Part shown: positions 27,351-36,438 of the stretch, one piece after another | Layout: each line of letters starts with the position of its first letter | How positions within the stretch are numbered: position 1 is the first letter of the stretch | Assembly: GCA_024280295.1 (NCBI GenBank) | Contig: JAJRQK010000014.1 | Span: forward strand, 1 to 64,000 | Reading direction: 5' to 3' | DNA from: Bacteroidota bacterium | GTDB taxonomy: Bacteria; Bacteroidota; Bacteroidia; Flavobacteriales_D; Crocinitomicaceae | DNA length: 64,000 bases | The notes under the pieces: generated by a model | Databases searched by the model: none | Told to the model about the DNA's origin: nothing | Seen by the model: only the letters and a program-made list of their open reading frames with translations | Program-made: the position numbers and the translations under genes

Positions 27351-28627
27351 TTAAGAAGCTCAATTTAAAATCAGAATTCCTTAAGTACGTCATTGTACTA
27401 ATGTCAGGCACATTGGCTGCTCAGGTAATTAATTTAGGTCTCTCAATTCCTCTTTTCAGATACTTCTACACCCCTGAACAAGCTGCTGAGTGGGGGCTTT
27501 TCCTTCGAATCGTAGGTGTTGGCGGAGCTATTGCAACAGCAAGATACGAATTCGCGATGCCTATTGCTAAAATCGATGTACACTCATTTCGACTTTATCG
27601 CTTGGCAATAAGAATTGCCTTGAATGTTCTTCTTTTCACTTCTGTTCTAACACTCATACCGATTGCTCTAGTTAATGACTTGAGCGATATTATCTATTAT
27701 GCACTTATACCGATAGGATTATTTCTAACAGCGTATTATAGCATCGGAACCAATTGGGCTATTAGAAAAAAAACTTTTCGGAGTATTAGTCTTGCTAAAG
27801 TTGTAAATACATCCGTTGGTGGTGGGTTTAAAATACTCTTTGGATGGATGGGATCTGGTTACATTGGTCTCATTGCTGGGACTGTAATTGGTTTGGCAGC
27901 TTCTAATTTATGGTTCTTTGCAGATTATATAAAATCAAAGAGGTTATATCAGTTCAAGACAAAATCTTTGAGAAATAAGGCGATTGCCAAAGAGTATAGT
28001 GATTTTCCAAAAGTTAACCTTCCGCATACCTTAATGGATCTTAGTAGAGAGCTTATAGTGGCTGTTCTCTTTGTCTTGATTTTTAGCAAACTAGATTTTG
28101 GATTCTATGATCAATCACTAAGAATGTTGCGACTACCTCTCATGCTAGCAGGATTAGCACTAGGGCAAGTTTTCTTTCAACGCAGTGCTGAAAAATACAA
28201 CAACAGAGAGAATATCATGCCGATTATGCTCAAATCACTAAAGTATCTTGCACTAATATCTGTCGTTCCTTTTACGTTGATTTTCTTCTTTGGAAGTGAT
28301 TTATTCGCCTATGTCTTTGGAGAAAGATGGCGTGGTGCAGGAGAATATTCAGAAATAATGGCACCATGGTTTATGTTGAATTTTGTAGCTTCACCTGTGT
28401 CATTTCTTCCACTAGTTCTAAAAAAACAGCGTCAATTCTTCTTAATGGCAGCAGTTGGCTCTTTAATTATGCTTCTTGCAATCGTAATTCCTTCCTTTAT
28501 TTTTGAAACAGATATTAAGACTATGCTCTGGGTTCTTAGTCTTTCGCAAGTTGCTTATTTCATTTTCTTTATCTTTAAAATTCTAAATTATGTCAAAAAG
28601 AGTAATAAAGAACGTGGAATTCAATAG
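27347..28627 (+). CDS. Polysaccharide flippase (Wzx type)
   Basis: A MATE/MOP-superfamily flippase that moves undecaprenyl-linked repeat units across the inner membrane. 426 aa, hydrophobic throughout with about 12 helices, starting FLKYVIVLMSGTLAAQVINLGLSIPL, a usual Wzx opening, and containing the mid-protein KVNLPHTLMDLSRELIVAVLFV. It begins in an ATGA overlap with the epimerase stop, so it is co-translated. Membership is clear; sugar specificity is not readable. Confidence 0.9.
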   Translation: MIKKLNLKSEFLKYVIVLMSGTLAAQVINLGLSIPLFRYFYTPEQAAEWGLFLRIVGVGGAIATARYEFAMPIAKIDVHSFRLYRLAIRIALNVLLFTSVLTLIPIALVNDLSDIIYYALIPIGLFLTAYYSIGTNWAIRKKTFRSISLAKVVNTSVGGGFKILFGWMGSGYIGLIAGTVIGLAASNLWFFADYIKSKRLYQFKTKSLRNKAIAKEYSDFPKVNLPHTLMDLSRELIVAVLFVLIFSKLDFGFYDQSLRMLRLPLMLAGLALGQVFFQRSAEKYNNRENIMPIMLKSLKYLALISVVPFTLIFFFGSDLFAYVFGERWRGAGEYSEIMAPWFMLNFVASPVSFLPLVLKKQRQFFLMAAVGSLIMLLAIVIPSFIFETDIKTMLWVLSLSQVAYFIFFIFKILNYVKKSNKERGIQ

Positions 28628-28633
28628 TCGATT

Positions 28634-29170
28634 ATGAGCAACGTCAACAAAATTAAACAGAGACTAGCAGCAATGAGATTTAAGCGTAAGGGTGTTCAGT
28701 TTGGAGCAGGCTCAAGGTTTGATCGAAGTGTTGATGTTCACAATCCACAAAATGCTAAAATCGGAACAGGCAGTATCCTCTATAAAAATATTAGCCTTTA
28801 CATCGGATCAGATGGTTCATTTAAAATGGGCAACCACTCTCACGTTGCTCCATTTGGCTATTTCCTAATCGACAAGAATAAAGTAGAGATTGGAGACCAT
28901 GTCGCAATTGGCCCTTTCTGTACATTTATTTGTCATTCAAACCACTTTGAAGGTGAAAACAAACTATTTTCAAAGAACTATCTTGATGAAAATATCATTC
29001 TAGGTAACAACGTATTTATAGGTGCTCAATGTACCATTTTGCCAGGGACAATCATTGAAGATAACGTAGTTATAGCTTCAAACTCTGTTGTGAAAGGTAA
29101 GCTTGAAAGCAATTCTGTATATGGTGGGTCTCCAGCTAAAAAAATTAAATCACTCGATAATGGCGAATAA
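28634..29170 (+). CDS. Left-handed beta-helix acyltransferase
   Basis: A hexapeptide-repeat acyltransferase, 178 aa, probably an acetyltransferase on a sugar. Imperfect hexapeptides run from residue 25 to 165 (IGTGSILYKNISLYIG, MGNHSHVAPFGYFLI, IGDHVAIGPFCTFICHSNHFEGE with the catalytic-type His, ILGNNVFIGAQCTILPGTIIEDNVVIASNSVV). It ends in GGSPAKKIKS, typical of the WbbJ/maltose O-acetyltransferase class. The next gene starts within its last 11 nt. Confidence 0.9.
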   Translation: MSNVNKIKQRLAAMRFKRKGVQFGAGSRFDRSVDVHNPQNAKIGTGSILYKNISLYIGSDGSFKMGNHSHVAPFGYFLIDKNKVEIGDHVAIGPFCTFICHSNHFEGENKLFSKNYLDENIILGNNVFIGAQCTILPGTIIEDNVVIASNSVVKGKLESNSVYGGSPAKKIKSLDNGE

Positions 29171-30410
29171 ACAACGCTTCCCATTTACGAGTAATGCATT
29201 GTCCAAAGGTGCATTTATTAAAGGTTTTTTGAGCGCCCTTCTTTTTCAATCCAAGAAAAGTCACAAGAAAACGCAGAAACTTTTAGCGAATTATTTTAAA
29301 GTTGATCAAGAACAATTATTTCTATTTGGCGCAGGAAGGATGTCTGTCTTCACCCTCATTAAATCATTGAATTTAACCAAGGATGATCATGTAATTGTTG
29401 CCGGATATACTTGTGTTGTCCTCACGAACGCGGTTAAGTTTACGGGGTGTCAAGTTCGATATGTTGACATTAGTTCATCTACATTAAACCTTGATACAAA
29501 AGCATTAATTCTTCAAATTTCGGATGAAACAAAACTGCTAATTGTTCCTCACAATTTTGGGATTCCATACAAAGACATTCAATTAATTAAAAATCAATTC
29601 CCCCAATTAATTATTCTTGAAGATGTCGCTCACAGTTTTGGATCAACTGTTAACAATAAACTCTGTGGAACTATTGGTGATGCTGGCTTTTTCAGCCTAG
29701 AGTATTCAAAACCTCTAACTGCAGGACTTGGAGGAATAATGATCATAAACAATAAATCACTTCTACCTGCTTTTGTGAAAGAGTTCGATCAATTGGACTT
29801 TATGTCAAAATCAATGGTTCGGAAGTTAATTGCGACATTGGGTACTTACAACATCAATTATTCGAAAAGAACCACATTTTACTACCGAGGTGGATTGAAA
29901 TTCTTACGTTTATTTAAGCTTCAATATAAGACGTCATCAAAGGAGGTAGATGGTGAGCAGCCAGATAACTACCCAGTGAAAATGAGTAAGAAGTTGACGT
30001 GCTTTCTGTTGCCGCAATTGGTAAATATTGATCAAATTAATCGTGCTAAACGCAGCATTTCAGATAACTACTTTTCAGCTTTCAAACAGTTTTCAGATAT
30101 TGAAATAATTGATGGACTAAACCAAGTTCTCGTACGTTACCCTTTGTTATTTAAAAAGCATATTAAACTTGAAACTATCGCAGCTATCAAGAAAGAAGGA
30201 ATAACTCTGGGGCTTAATTTTGGAGTTTGGTTCAACGACGTTGTTCATCCATCAGGGTCATACAGATATTGTTACAAAGATGGAGATTGCCCAACTGGTG
30301 AATATGTAGCTGCTCGAATTTTAAATATTCCTGTAAATGCTAATTATCCGAATATGTCAAAAGAAATAAAAGACATTGTTGCACTTTTCAAAAAACACGG
30401 TATAAACTAA
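29160..30410 (+). CDS. DegT/DnrJ/EryC1-family aminotransferase (first copy)
   Basis: PLP-dependent sugar aminotransferase-like protein of 416 aa; ATG 29160 is chosen and overlaps the acyltransferase end by 11 nt. Motifs: cofactor-phosphate loop LFGAGRMSVFTLIKSL, VIVAGYTCVVLTNAV, PHNFGIPY, LEDVAHSFGS, and the Schiff-base lysine in LEYSKPLTAGLGG. It is divergent from the second copy at 37485 and longer at the C-terminus, with Cys-rich GSYRYCYKDGDCPTGEYVA. It would make an amino sugar, or act on a non-sugar keto group; which is unclear. Confidence 0.85.
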   Translation: MANKQRFPFTSNALSKGAFIKGFLSALLFQSKKSHKKTQKLLANYFKVDQEQLFLFGAGRMSVFTLIKSLNLTKDDHVIVAGYTCVVLTNAVKFTGCQVRYVDISSSTLNLDTKALILQISDETKLLIVPHNFGIPYKDIQLIKNQFPQLIILEDVAHSFGSTVNNKLCGTIGDAGFFSLEYSKPLTAGLGGIMIINNKSLLPAFVKEFDQLDFMSKSMVRKLIATLGTYNINYSKRTTFYYRGGLKFLRLFKLQYKTSSKEVDGEQPDNYPVKMSKKLTCFLLPQLVNIDQINRAKRSISDNYFSAFKQFSDIEIIDGLNQVLVRYPLLFKKHIKLETIAAIKKEGITLGLNFGVWFNDVVHPSGSYRYCYKDGDCPTGEYVAARILNIPVNANYPNMSKEIKDIVALFKKHGIN

Positions 30411-30415
30411 ATCGT

Positions 30416-31330
30416 ATGAAAGTGATCATCGTAGGATTACCATTATTTGCAAAGCAGCTTCAAGAAGGTCTATCAGAGTACGATCTGAAAAATAAGTACA
30501 CCTTTCTTAATACTTATTACAACAGACTCGATAAAATTAAAGCCACTTTTCAAATTCCACGCGCAGATTGCATTTTTTCAATCAATGGAACCGTTATTTC
30601 CAGTGGTGTATTCGATTTAGCTTTTAAAAAGAACGTGCCAGTGATAATGAATTGGGTAGGCACAGATGTCCTTAAAGCCATCAAAGCATTCAAAAGTGGT
30701 GTTCAAAAGCAACACTATATTGATAAAGCAATTCACTTTTGCGAAGTAGATTGGATTCAAGAAGAACTCAAGGAAATTGGAATTAACGCTCAGGTGGTAA
30801 ACTTCGCTGCCTTTGACCAATCATTTGAATTAAAGGAAGCAAATTCGGACAAATTACATATCCTCTCCTACATTCCTGAGAAACGATCAGATTTTTATGG
30901 AATAAAAACAATCATCAATCTTGCAAACAAATTTCCAGAGGTCGAATTTACACTTGCAGGAACAGAGGGTGAAGATTACCTACCTCTTCCGAAGAACCTT
31001 AATGCACTTGGTTGGGTAAACGATATGAATTCTCTTTACAATGATGTGCATGCCTGCATTCGATATACTGACCATGATGGACTTTCAAGTTTTATTCTGG
31101 AATCAATGGCAAGAGGAAAACAAATACTCTACCGAAATCCATTTAAGTATTGTGCTCACTGTCCAACTGAAGATGCGTTGGAAATAGAAATTAATTCTTT
31201 GCTAAATCAATTCAAGCAGGGGAAATCATTAATTAATAATGAAGCAGCTGCATTTATCAAGGATGAATTTAGCGAAGGTGTTATCTTTGGAGGATTAATT
31301 GATAAAATCACTAGAATTGTCGAAAAATAA
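30416..31330 (+). CDS. Glycosyltransferase-like protein (GT-B fold)
   Basis: A 304-aa protein with a short GT-B layout: N-terminal Rossmann half (MKVIIVGLPLFAKQLQEGL), donor half from about residue 145 (HILSYIPEKRSDFYGIKTIINLANKFP, ALGWVNDMNSLYNDVHACIRYTDHDGLSSFILESMARGKQ). The DGLSSFILES stretch replaces the ExxxxxxxE motif of GT4 enzymes. It lies 5 nt after the aminotransferase. Its sugar and acceptor cannot be predicted. Confidence 0.75.
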   Translation: MKVIIVGLPLFAKQLQEGLSEYDLKNKYTFLNTYYNRLDKIKATFQIPRADCIFSINGTVISSGVFDLAFKKNVPVIMNWVGTDVLKAIKAFKSGVQKQHYIDKAIHFCEVDWIQEELKEIGINAQVVNFAAFDQSFELKEANSDKLHILSYIPEKRSDFYGIKTIINLANKFPEVEFTLAGTEGEDYLPLPKNLNALGWVNDMNSLYNDVHACIRYTDHDGLSSFILESMARGKQILYRNPFKYCAHCPTEDALEIEINSLLNQFKQGKSLINNEAAAFIKDEFSEGVIFGGLIDKITRIVEK

Positions 31331-32414
31331 TAAACTGAATATCCTTATTGTTGCATACGTATTTCCACCGAACAAACGTGTGGGTGCTATGCGAGCAGGA
31401 TATTGGTATCGAAACCTTAGCAAGGTAATGGATTGTGAGGTAAGTGTAATCACTGGTCAAGAAGATTCAATAGAAGACCGAATTCATGTAGTTCCTAAAA
31501 GTGGAACTTCATGGATGACAAAATTTATCGCTGATGATGGTGTGATTTGGAAGTCAAACATTAAAGAGTACATGATTAAAACTGAATTATTGTCTCCTGA
31601 TTTAGTAATCATTACAGGTGGTCCATTTATGCATTTTAGCTTAACTCGATGGTTTAAAAAAAACTATGACTGTAAAGTGATTTTAGACTACCGTGACCCA
31701 TTTGCAACAAATCCAGGATTCAATAGTGGTCAATTAAAGACGAAGATAAAGCGGTTTTTCGAAAGAAAATTCAATCGAGCAGCAGATGCTTTAGTCACTG
31801 TGAACACTTATTGTGGTGAAATTATAGAAGAATTTCATTCAAAGCCAAATTCGATAATTCAAAATGGATTTGATGAATCAACAAATTGTCAACCATCACA
31901 GGTCAATCTACAAGAATCACTTACATTTTCATACGCTGGGAAATTCTACTTCGATCCAGAACACCTTCAAGTTGCTCTAAAAAATTGCGAAGTTGAACTA
32001 GTCTATGTTGGACCTGATGAAGACAAATTAGATAGCTCGAATGAATTTATTAAATCATGCGGATTTGTTGATTATTCCAAAGCTATTGATGTGATTGGGA
32101 AATCTGATGTTGGTGTTATTCAAACATACGGGCATGAGTTTCAATCAACGACTAAAATTTTTGACTATGTTCGTTGTGAGCGTGCTATTTTGATTGTTTC
32201 AGCTGATAAAATTGAAGAAGGATCAATCCATGACGAATTAAAGAATTATCCTAACGTTTTTTGGGCTAAGAACGACGTAGAGTCAATATCAAAAGCAATT
32301 AACAAGTTGAAAAATTCTAGCTACACTCCTCCTCTAAAAGGATTCTCAGAAAAATATTCACGAGGACATCAACTACAAAAATTAGTCAACCTAATAAAGT
32401 CCATGGAGATATGA
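31317..32414 (+). CDS. Glycosyltransferase family 4-like protein, non-ATG start
   Basis: A 365-aa GT-B glycosyltransferase. The conserved opening NILIVAYVFPPNKRVGAMR lies before the first in-frame ATG, so translation must begin at a TTG (31317 preferred, 31299 possible), overlapping the previous gene. Motifs: KVILDYRDPFATNPG, FSYAGKFYFDPE, and the donor-site region IQTYGHEFQSTTKIFDYVRC. It ends in the next gene's ATGA overlap. Sugar unknown. Confidence 0.85.
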   Translation: MSKNNKLNILIVAYVFPPNKRVGAMRAGYWYRNLSKVMDCEVSVITGQEDSIEDRIHVVPKSGTSWMTKFIADDGVIWKSNIKEYMIKTELLSPDLVIITGGPFMHFSLTRWFKKNYDCKVILDYRDPFATNPGFNSGQLKTKIKRFFERKFNRAADALVTVNTYCGEIIEEFHSKPNSIIQNGFDESTNCQPSQVNLQESLTFSYAGKFYFDPEHLQVALKNCEVELVYVGPDEDKLDSSNEFIKSCGFVDYSKAIDVIGKSDVGVIQTYGHEFQSTTKIFDYVRCERAILIVSADKIEEGSIHDELKNYPNVFWAKNDVESISKAINKLKNSSYTPPLKGFSEKYSRGHQLQKLVNLIKSMEI

Positions 32415-33613
32415 AATCAATAGTAAAAATTACTGAAGCATTATCCCTTTTATTTATTGTAAACACAGTATTCGCCGCACTATTTTGGCCAGGGCATATC
32501 CCATACATTGCTGATGATATTCTACTCCCTTTTGCTCTAATTCACCTTGGAATTACATTCTTTCAAGAGAGAAAATGGCGTTGGATTATTTTGTTATTCT
32601 GTTCAATTGCGGCTTGGGGTCTCATAAGCGATCTTATTGCGAACAACACCTTTAGAACAGTGCACATTGGGGTAATTGTAAGATGGGTTAAATGGCCAGT
32701 AATTATCGTTACCATTGCAAATCTCTCTCACATTAAAATTCGGAAGAAACAATTAATTAGTTTCATAATTATCCTGTTTCTTGCTCTTTCATTTATTAAT
32801 CTAATCCTACTTATAAATCCATTTCAATTGGGGGAAATACTACACATGATCTATTCCCCTAAAACAGAAGTTCTACTCGGAAACTACCATGAGTTTGGCG
32901 CATTTAGACTATCAGGAACAATGCTTAACCCAAATAATAATGCAGTTATATTTGGTCTGATGCTGATATTCTTTTTGAGTTTGAATCAAAAGAAATTCTG
33001 GAAATACTGCCTACTCGCATTCTTTTTTATCTTCTTAACCCAATCGAGAACTGTACTTATTATTGTAATTGCACTTGTTGCTTTATCAATTCTAGTTAAT
33101 AACACGCGAAAAAATAACATGATTCTCATTCCATCTGGAATAATCGGCCTTCTTGGGATGCTTTTCATTTTTAGGTCAACAAATCTTATGTCGATTCTTT
33201 CAGGGGATGCCTTCATCTCAAATTCATGGATAAATCGGATGGCACACTACAGTATCTTTTTTGATTCATCTAGCTCAGACAAAATCTTAGGGCATGGCGT
33301 TATTCTTGATCCAATTGCATCTGCAGGAATGCACTTTGATTCTGAATATTTGAGCATTCTTTACCAATTTGGAATTGTCGGTCTTGTTATATTAGCATTG
33401 TTGATAGTTTACATCCCATTTTTAATTAAAAAAATAACTGGGAGCTCATTTTTTGGTTGGTTGGTTGTTTTGTTTGTAGCAGGAATCGCCGTGACGAACT
33501 TCGTTTTTCTAAATGTAGAGGTAATCACTTTACTTTCACTCCTTCTAGGTACTTGGCTTTTTCTTAATCGAACGAACAAACTCTATAACAATCCCAAGAA
33601 AGAAGCCAAGTAG
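32411..33613 (+). CDS. O-antigen polymerase/ligase-type membrane protein (first copy)
   Basis: A 400-aa protein with about 10-12 membrane helices and a large loop before the last three helices, as in Wzy polymerases and O-antigen ligases. Loop features include LSGTMLNPNNNAVIFGLML and the family-type GHGVILDPIASAGMHFDSEYLSILYQFGIVGLVIL. Starts in ATGA with the preceding glycosyltransferase. Its 3' end overlaps a convergent membrane gene by 69 nt. Polymerase versus ligase cannot be told from sequence. Confidence 0.85.
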   Translation: MKSIVKITEALSLLFIVNTVFAALFWPGHIPYIADDILLPFALIHLGITFFQERKWRWIILLFCSIAAWGLISDLIANNTFRTVHIGVIVRWVKWPVIIVTIANLSHIKIRKKQLISFIIILFLALSFINLILLINPFQLGEILHMIYSPKTEVLLGNYHEFGAFRLSGTMLNPNNNAVIFGLMLIFFLSLNQKKFWKYCLLAFFFIFLTQSRTVLIIVIALVALSILVNNTRKNNMILIPSGIIGLLGMLFIFRSTNLMSILSGDAFISNSWINRMAHYSIFFDSSSSDKILGHGVILDPIASAGMHFDSEYLSILYQFGIVGLVILALLIVYIPFLIKKITGSSFFGWLVVLFVAGIAVTNFVFLNVEVITLLSLLLGTWLFLNRTNKLYNNPKKEAK

Positions 33614-34015
33614 CATTAGGTCCAAAATGATCCTCTTCTTCCTTTGATTCTCCATGAAAATTGTATCAGAAATGCTCAATTTCCCAGCCCCTAAAGCTCG
33701 AACAGCAAACTTAGTAACATCTTGTTTTGATTGACTTGGATCAGAATAAACCTTTAACTCTTGCCTTCTATACCCCTCAACTTCATAGTTGTTTGTATAT
33801 GAACCCATATAATTTCGAAACAAAGTTCCTTCGAAGACGAACAAAGTGTCGGTTTTCGTAACAGCCTCCATATCACCAATATCTACAGAATTAAATCGAT
33901 ATACAACATACCAAATTGAAATTTCTGATCGATTCAAATAAATCACTAAACCTATGATTCCACCAAGAATCACAAAGGTTAATGTTAAGAGATTTTTCCC
34001 GAATGCCTTTTTCAT
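33545..34015 (-). CDS. Small two-helix membrane protein on the opposite strand of the sugar locus
   Basis: Not recognised. ATG 34015 (MKKAFGKNLLTLTFVILGGIIGLVIYL) gives 156 aa with two membrane helices (about 8-27 and 132-150) and an approximately 100-residue loop between them, probably periplasmic (SVDIGDMEAVTKTDTLFVFEGTLFRNYMG). This helix-loop-helix layout with few charged ends recalls Wzz-type chain-length regulators and Wzc N-termini, but the length is short and no motif proves it. It overlaps the upstream polymerase-type gene tail-to-tail by 69 nt and interrupts the plus-strand operon. Confidence 0.6.
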   Translation of the reverse strand: MKKAFGKNLLTLTFVILGGIIGLVIYLNRSEISIWYVVYRFNSVDIGDMEAVTKTDTLFVFEGTLFRNYMGSYTNNYEVEGYRRQELKVYSDPSQSKQDVTKFAVRALGAGKLSISDTIFMENQRKKRIILDLMLLGFFLGIVIEFVRSIKKKPST

Positions 34016-34121
34016 TTGGACAAGAGTAACTCTTTCTAAGCGCAATTGAAAATTTAAGACCTGCTATTTTTGAGTCATTGAAGATTCTACTCAATATAGT
34101 TATCGTAAATTTGCTCCATCA

Positions 34122-35222
34122 ATGGAAAAAGGAAAACGCATAATGTTTCTTGCCGACATTAATTCAGTTCACACTGAAAGGTGGGTTAAAAGTCTGACTA
34201 AAAAAGGTTTTGAGATTCACCTGTTCTCCCTTTCCTCAAAATCTACCAATTGGCAAGATGATTGTTCTGATTTTCACTACACTTGTTTTGGGATAGATCA
34301 TTCAACGGTACGAACTGAAAAAAAATATGGGAAGTTAAGCTATTTTAAAGCGAGAAAAGATGCTAAAAATATGTTTCTCAAAGTAAATCCCGATGTGATT
34401 CATGCTCACTATGCATCATCATACGGAATGCTAGCAAAACACATTGGGTTTAAGAAAACGATTCTCTCTTTATGGGGGTCTGACGTTTACGAATTCCCAA
34501 ATCGCAGTATCATTCACCGCTTACTTTTTAAGCGAGTTGTCCGTTTTCCTGCAATTGTATGCTCCACTTCAAAAGACATGGCAAGGGAAGCAAATAAATG
34601 GGTTAATAGAGAATTTAGAATTACACCCTTTGGTGTTAACACAAATAGATTCACTATTGCAGAGTCTCACTCATCAGAAATAGTAACACTTGGTACGATT
34701 AAGTCATTAGAAAACGTTTATGGGATTGACCGATTAATCTCCCTCTACTCCGATTTCAGAAAACACTATTCGAAAGAATCACACTTAAAGATTTACGGTT
34801 CTGGAAGTCAAAAGGACACATTGAAACAGCAAGTTTTGGATTTGGGACTTTCCGATCACGTGAAGTTTGAAGGGTATGTAACTGATGATGCCCTTGTTAA
34901 TGCATTTCAATCACTTGATGTTTTTATTGCACTTTCAAGAAGGGAAAGTTTCGGTGTCGCAGTACTAGAAGCACAAGCCTGTGGTTTACCTGTTCTTGTC
35001 ACAAATGTTGGAGGATTACCCGAAGTTGTTTCGAGTGAAACAGGAGTAATTGTAGATGACACTGATCCTAGTAAATGGACAAAACATCTGTTAGGTCTAG
35101 TTGACAATAATAACAAAAATGAATCCCAACAGGCGTCACGGGAATTCGTTCAAGAGAACTTTTCCAATGAAGTTTGCGTAGAAAAGATCATTCAAGTTTA
35201 TCAAGATGTTCAAGGAATATAA
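34122..35222 (+). CDS. Glycosyltransferase family 4
   Basis: A 366-aa retaining GT4 enzyme that adds a sugar to a growing lipid-linked repeat unit. N-terminal acceptor domain (IMFLADINSVHTERWVKSL), HAHYASSYGMLA, and donor motifs IYGSGSQKD, FEGYVTDDALVNAFQSLDVFIALSRRESFGVAVLEAQACGLPVLVTNVGGLPE, where E-x7-E (ESFGVAVLE) is intact. It starts a second plus-strand segment after the inverted gene. The next gene overlaps its end by 17 nt. Confidence 0.95.
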   Translation: MEKGKRIMFLADINSVHTERWVKSLTKKGFEIHLFSLSSKSTNWQDDCSDFHYTCFGIDHSTVRTEKKYGKLSYFKARKDAKNMFLKVNPDVIHAHYASSYGMLAKHIGFKKTILSLWGSDVYEFPNRSIIHRLLFKRVVRFPAIVCSTSKDMAREANKWVNREFRITPFGVNTNRFTIAESHSSEIVTLGTIKSLENVYGIDRLISLYSDFRKHYSKESHLKIYGSGSQKDTLKQQVLDLGLSDHVKFEGYVTDDALVNAFQSLDVFIALSRRESFGVAVLEAQACGLPVLVTNVGGLPEVVSSETGVIVDDTDPSKWTKHLLGLVDNNNKNESQQASREFVQENFSNEVCVEKIIQVYQDVQGI

Positions 35223-36438
35223 TCTTCCAGAAAAGGGCTTATTTGTCTCAGCATTATTAATGATGTTGACATTGATTATTCGCGATCAATTAATTCCACC
35301 TTTTATTTTGCTGTTTTTTGCTGCATCAATTCCATTTTGGAAAGGTCCAAAACGATTTAAAGAAAAGAAAATACTTTATCCATTAATCGGTCTGTTTATT
35401 TTGTACGGCCTGTCAATTCTTTTTGTATCACGATCAGTTTTTGCAATTCCTTTCCTCACAACGAAGCTATCCTTCTTGCTATTCCCATTAGTTGGAATTC
35501 TAATGACCAATGGTTATTCAATTGCTCTAAAAGGTTTGAAGTGGGGGTTAATTGCTGGCAGTGCATTCTCAATGGTATTTGCACTTGTAAGAGCAATCAT
35601 AATTGAGAAAGGAATTTCAGGCAACGCTTTTCATGCAAATGTCTATGGCTTGAATATGCATCCTTCTTATCTCGCCCTTATCTTTTTGATCTCGTGTGCC
35701 TTACTATGGAGTGAAAAATCAACTTTGAAATCAATACTTATTGCAAAGTGGACATACCTAGTAGTAATGATTATTTCCCTCTTCTATTTGAGATCACTCG
35801 GAGCATTTGTTTGTGTTGCTGCAATTTTTGTTGCATTTCCAATTTGGAAATCTCTTCAATCTAAAAATTGGATGTGGCTCTTAACATTCCCCGTTTTCGC
35901 GCTGATATTTTTTGTTGGATTAAAGTCATCAGCGCGAATCTCAAATGATGTAAATGCAAGTATTGAAAAAGTATCTGAGTGGTCATCTTCTCCTAACGAA
36001 TACGTTAAAAACAACGTCAACATTGTAGAATCCAACACCGTGCGCCTTGTTGTTTGGACAATTTCAGCAAAAATGATCATCGATAATCCATTCGGAGTTG
36101 GATTAGGAAGTGAAATTGATTTATTGACACGAGAATATGACAAAAATGGGTACTCTTCCTATCTCGAAAGACGACTTAACCCGCATAATCAATTTTTACA
36201 AACCGGAATTTCCATTGGGTGGGTTGGAATGATATTATTGTTCATCCTATTTATCAGTATGCTCCTTAAAACATTTCGCATTAAAAGTCTTGCGCTATTT
36301 ATTGCCGTCTTGTGCATCTTCGTATCATGCCTCTTCGAATCTATGTTAGAGCGACAAGTAGGAGTAATTATTCTTAGTGTAACGATGTTGTTGTTGTTGT
36401 TTACGAGTCTTGAAAATCAGAAAAATACTGAGACATGA
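35206..36438 (+). CDS. O-antigen ligase/polymerase-type membrane protein (second copy)
   Basis: A 410-aa multi-pass protein with the Wzy_C/O-antigen ligase pattern: about 10 helices, a periplasmic loop before the last ones (DKNGYSSYLERRLNPHNQFLQTGISIGWVGMILL), with the H of the NPHNQFL motif that marks WaaL-type ligases. It overlaps the upstream GT4 and is joined to the GT2 gene by ATGA. Together with the 32411 protein, one may polymerise and one ligate. Confidence 0.88.
   Translation: MFKEYNLPEKGLFVSALLMMLTLIIRDQLIPPFILLFFAASIPFWKGPKRFKEKKILYPLIGLFILYGLSILFVSRSVFAIPFLTTKLSFLLFPLVGILMTNGYSIALKGLKWGLIAGSAFSMVFALVRAIIIEKGISGNAFHANVYGLNMHPSYLALIFLISCALLWSEKSTLKSILIAKWTYLVVMIISLFYLRSLGAFVCVAAIFVAFPIWKSLQSKNWMWLLTFPVFALIFFVGLKSSARISNDVNASIEKVSEWSSSPNEYVKNNVNIVESNTVRLVVWTISAKMIIDNPFGVGLGSEIDLLTREYDKNGYSSYLERRLNPHNQFLQTGISIGWVGMILLFILFISMLLKTFRIKSLALFIAVLCIFVSCLFESMLERQVGVIILSVTMLLLLFTSLENQKNTET

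Noticed and set aside
29103-29159. Upstream start for the first DegT-family gene
   Set aside because: It lies inside the acyltransferase gene and adds sequence without family resemblance; ATG 29160 is better.
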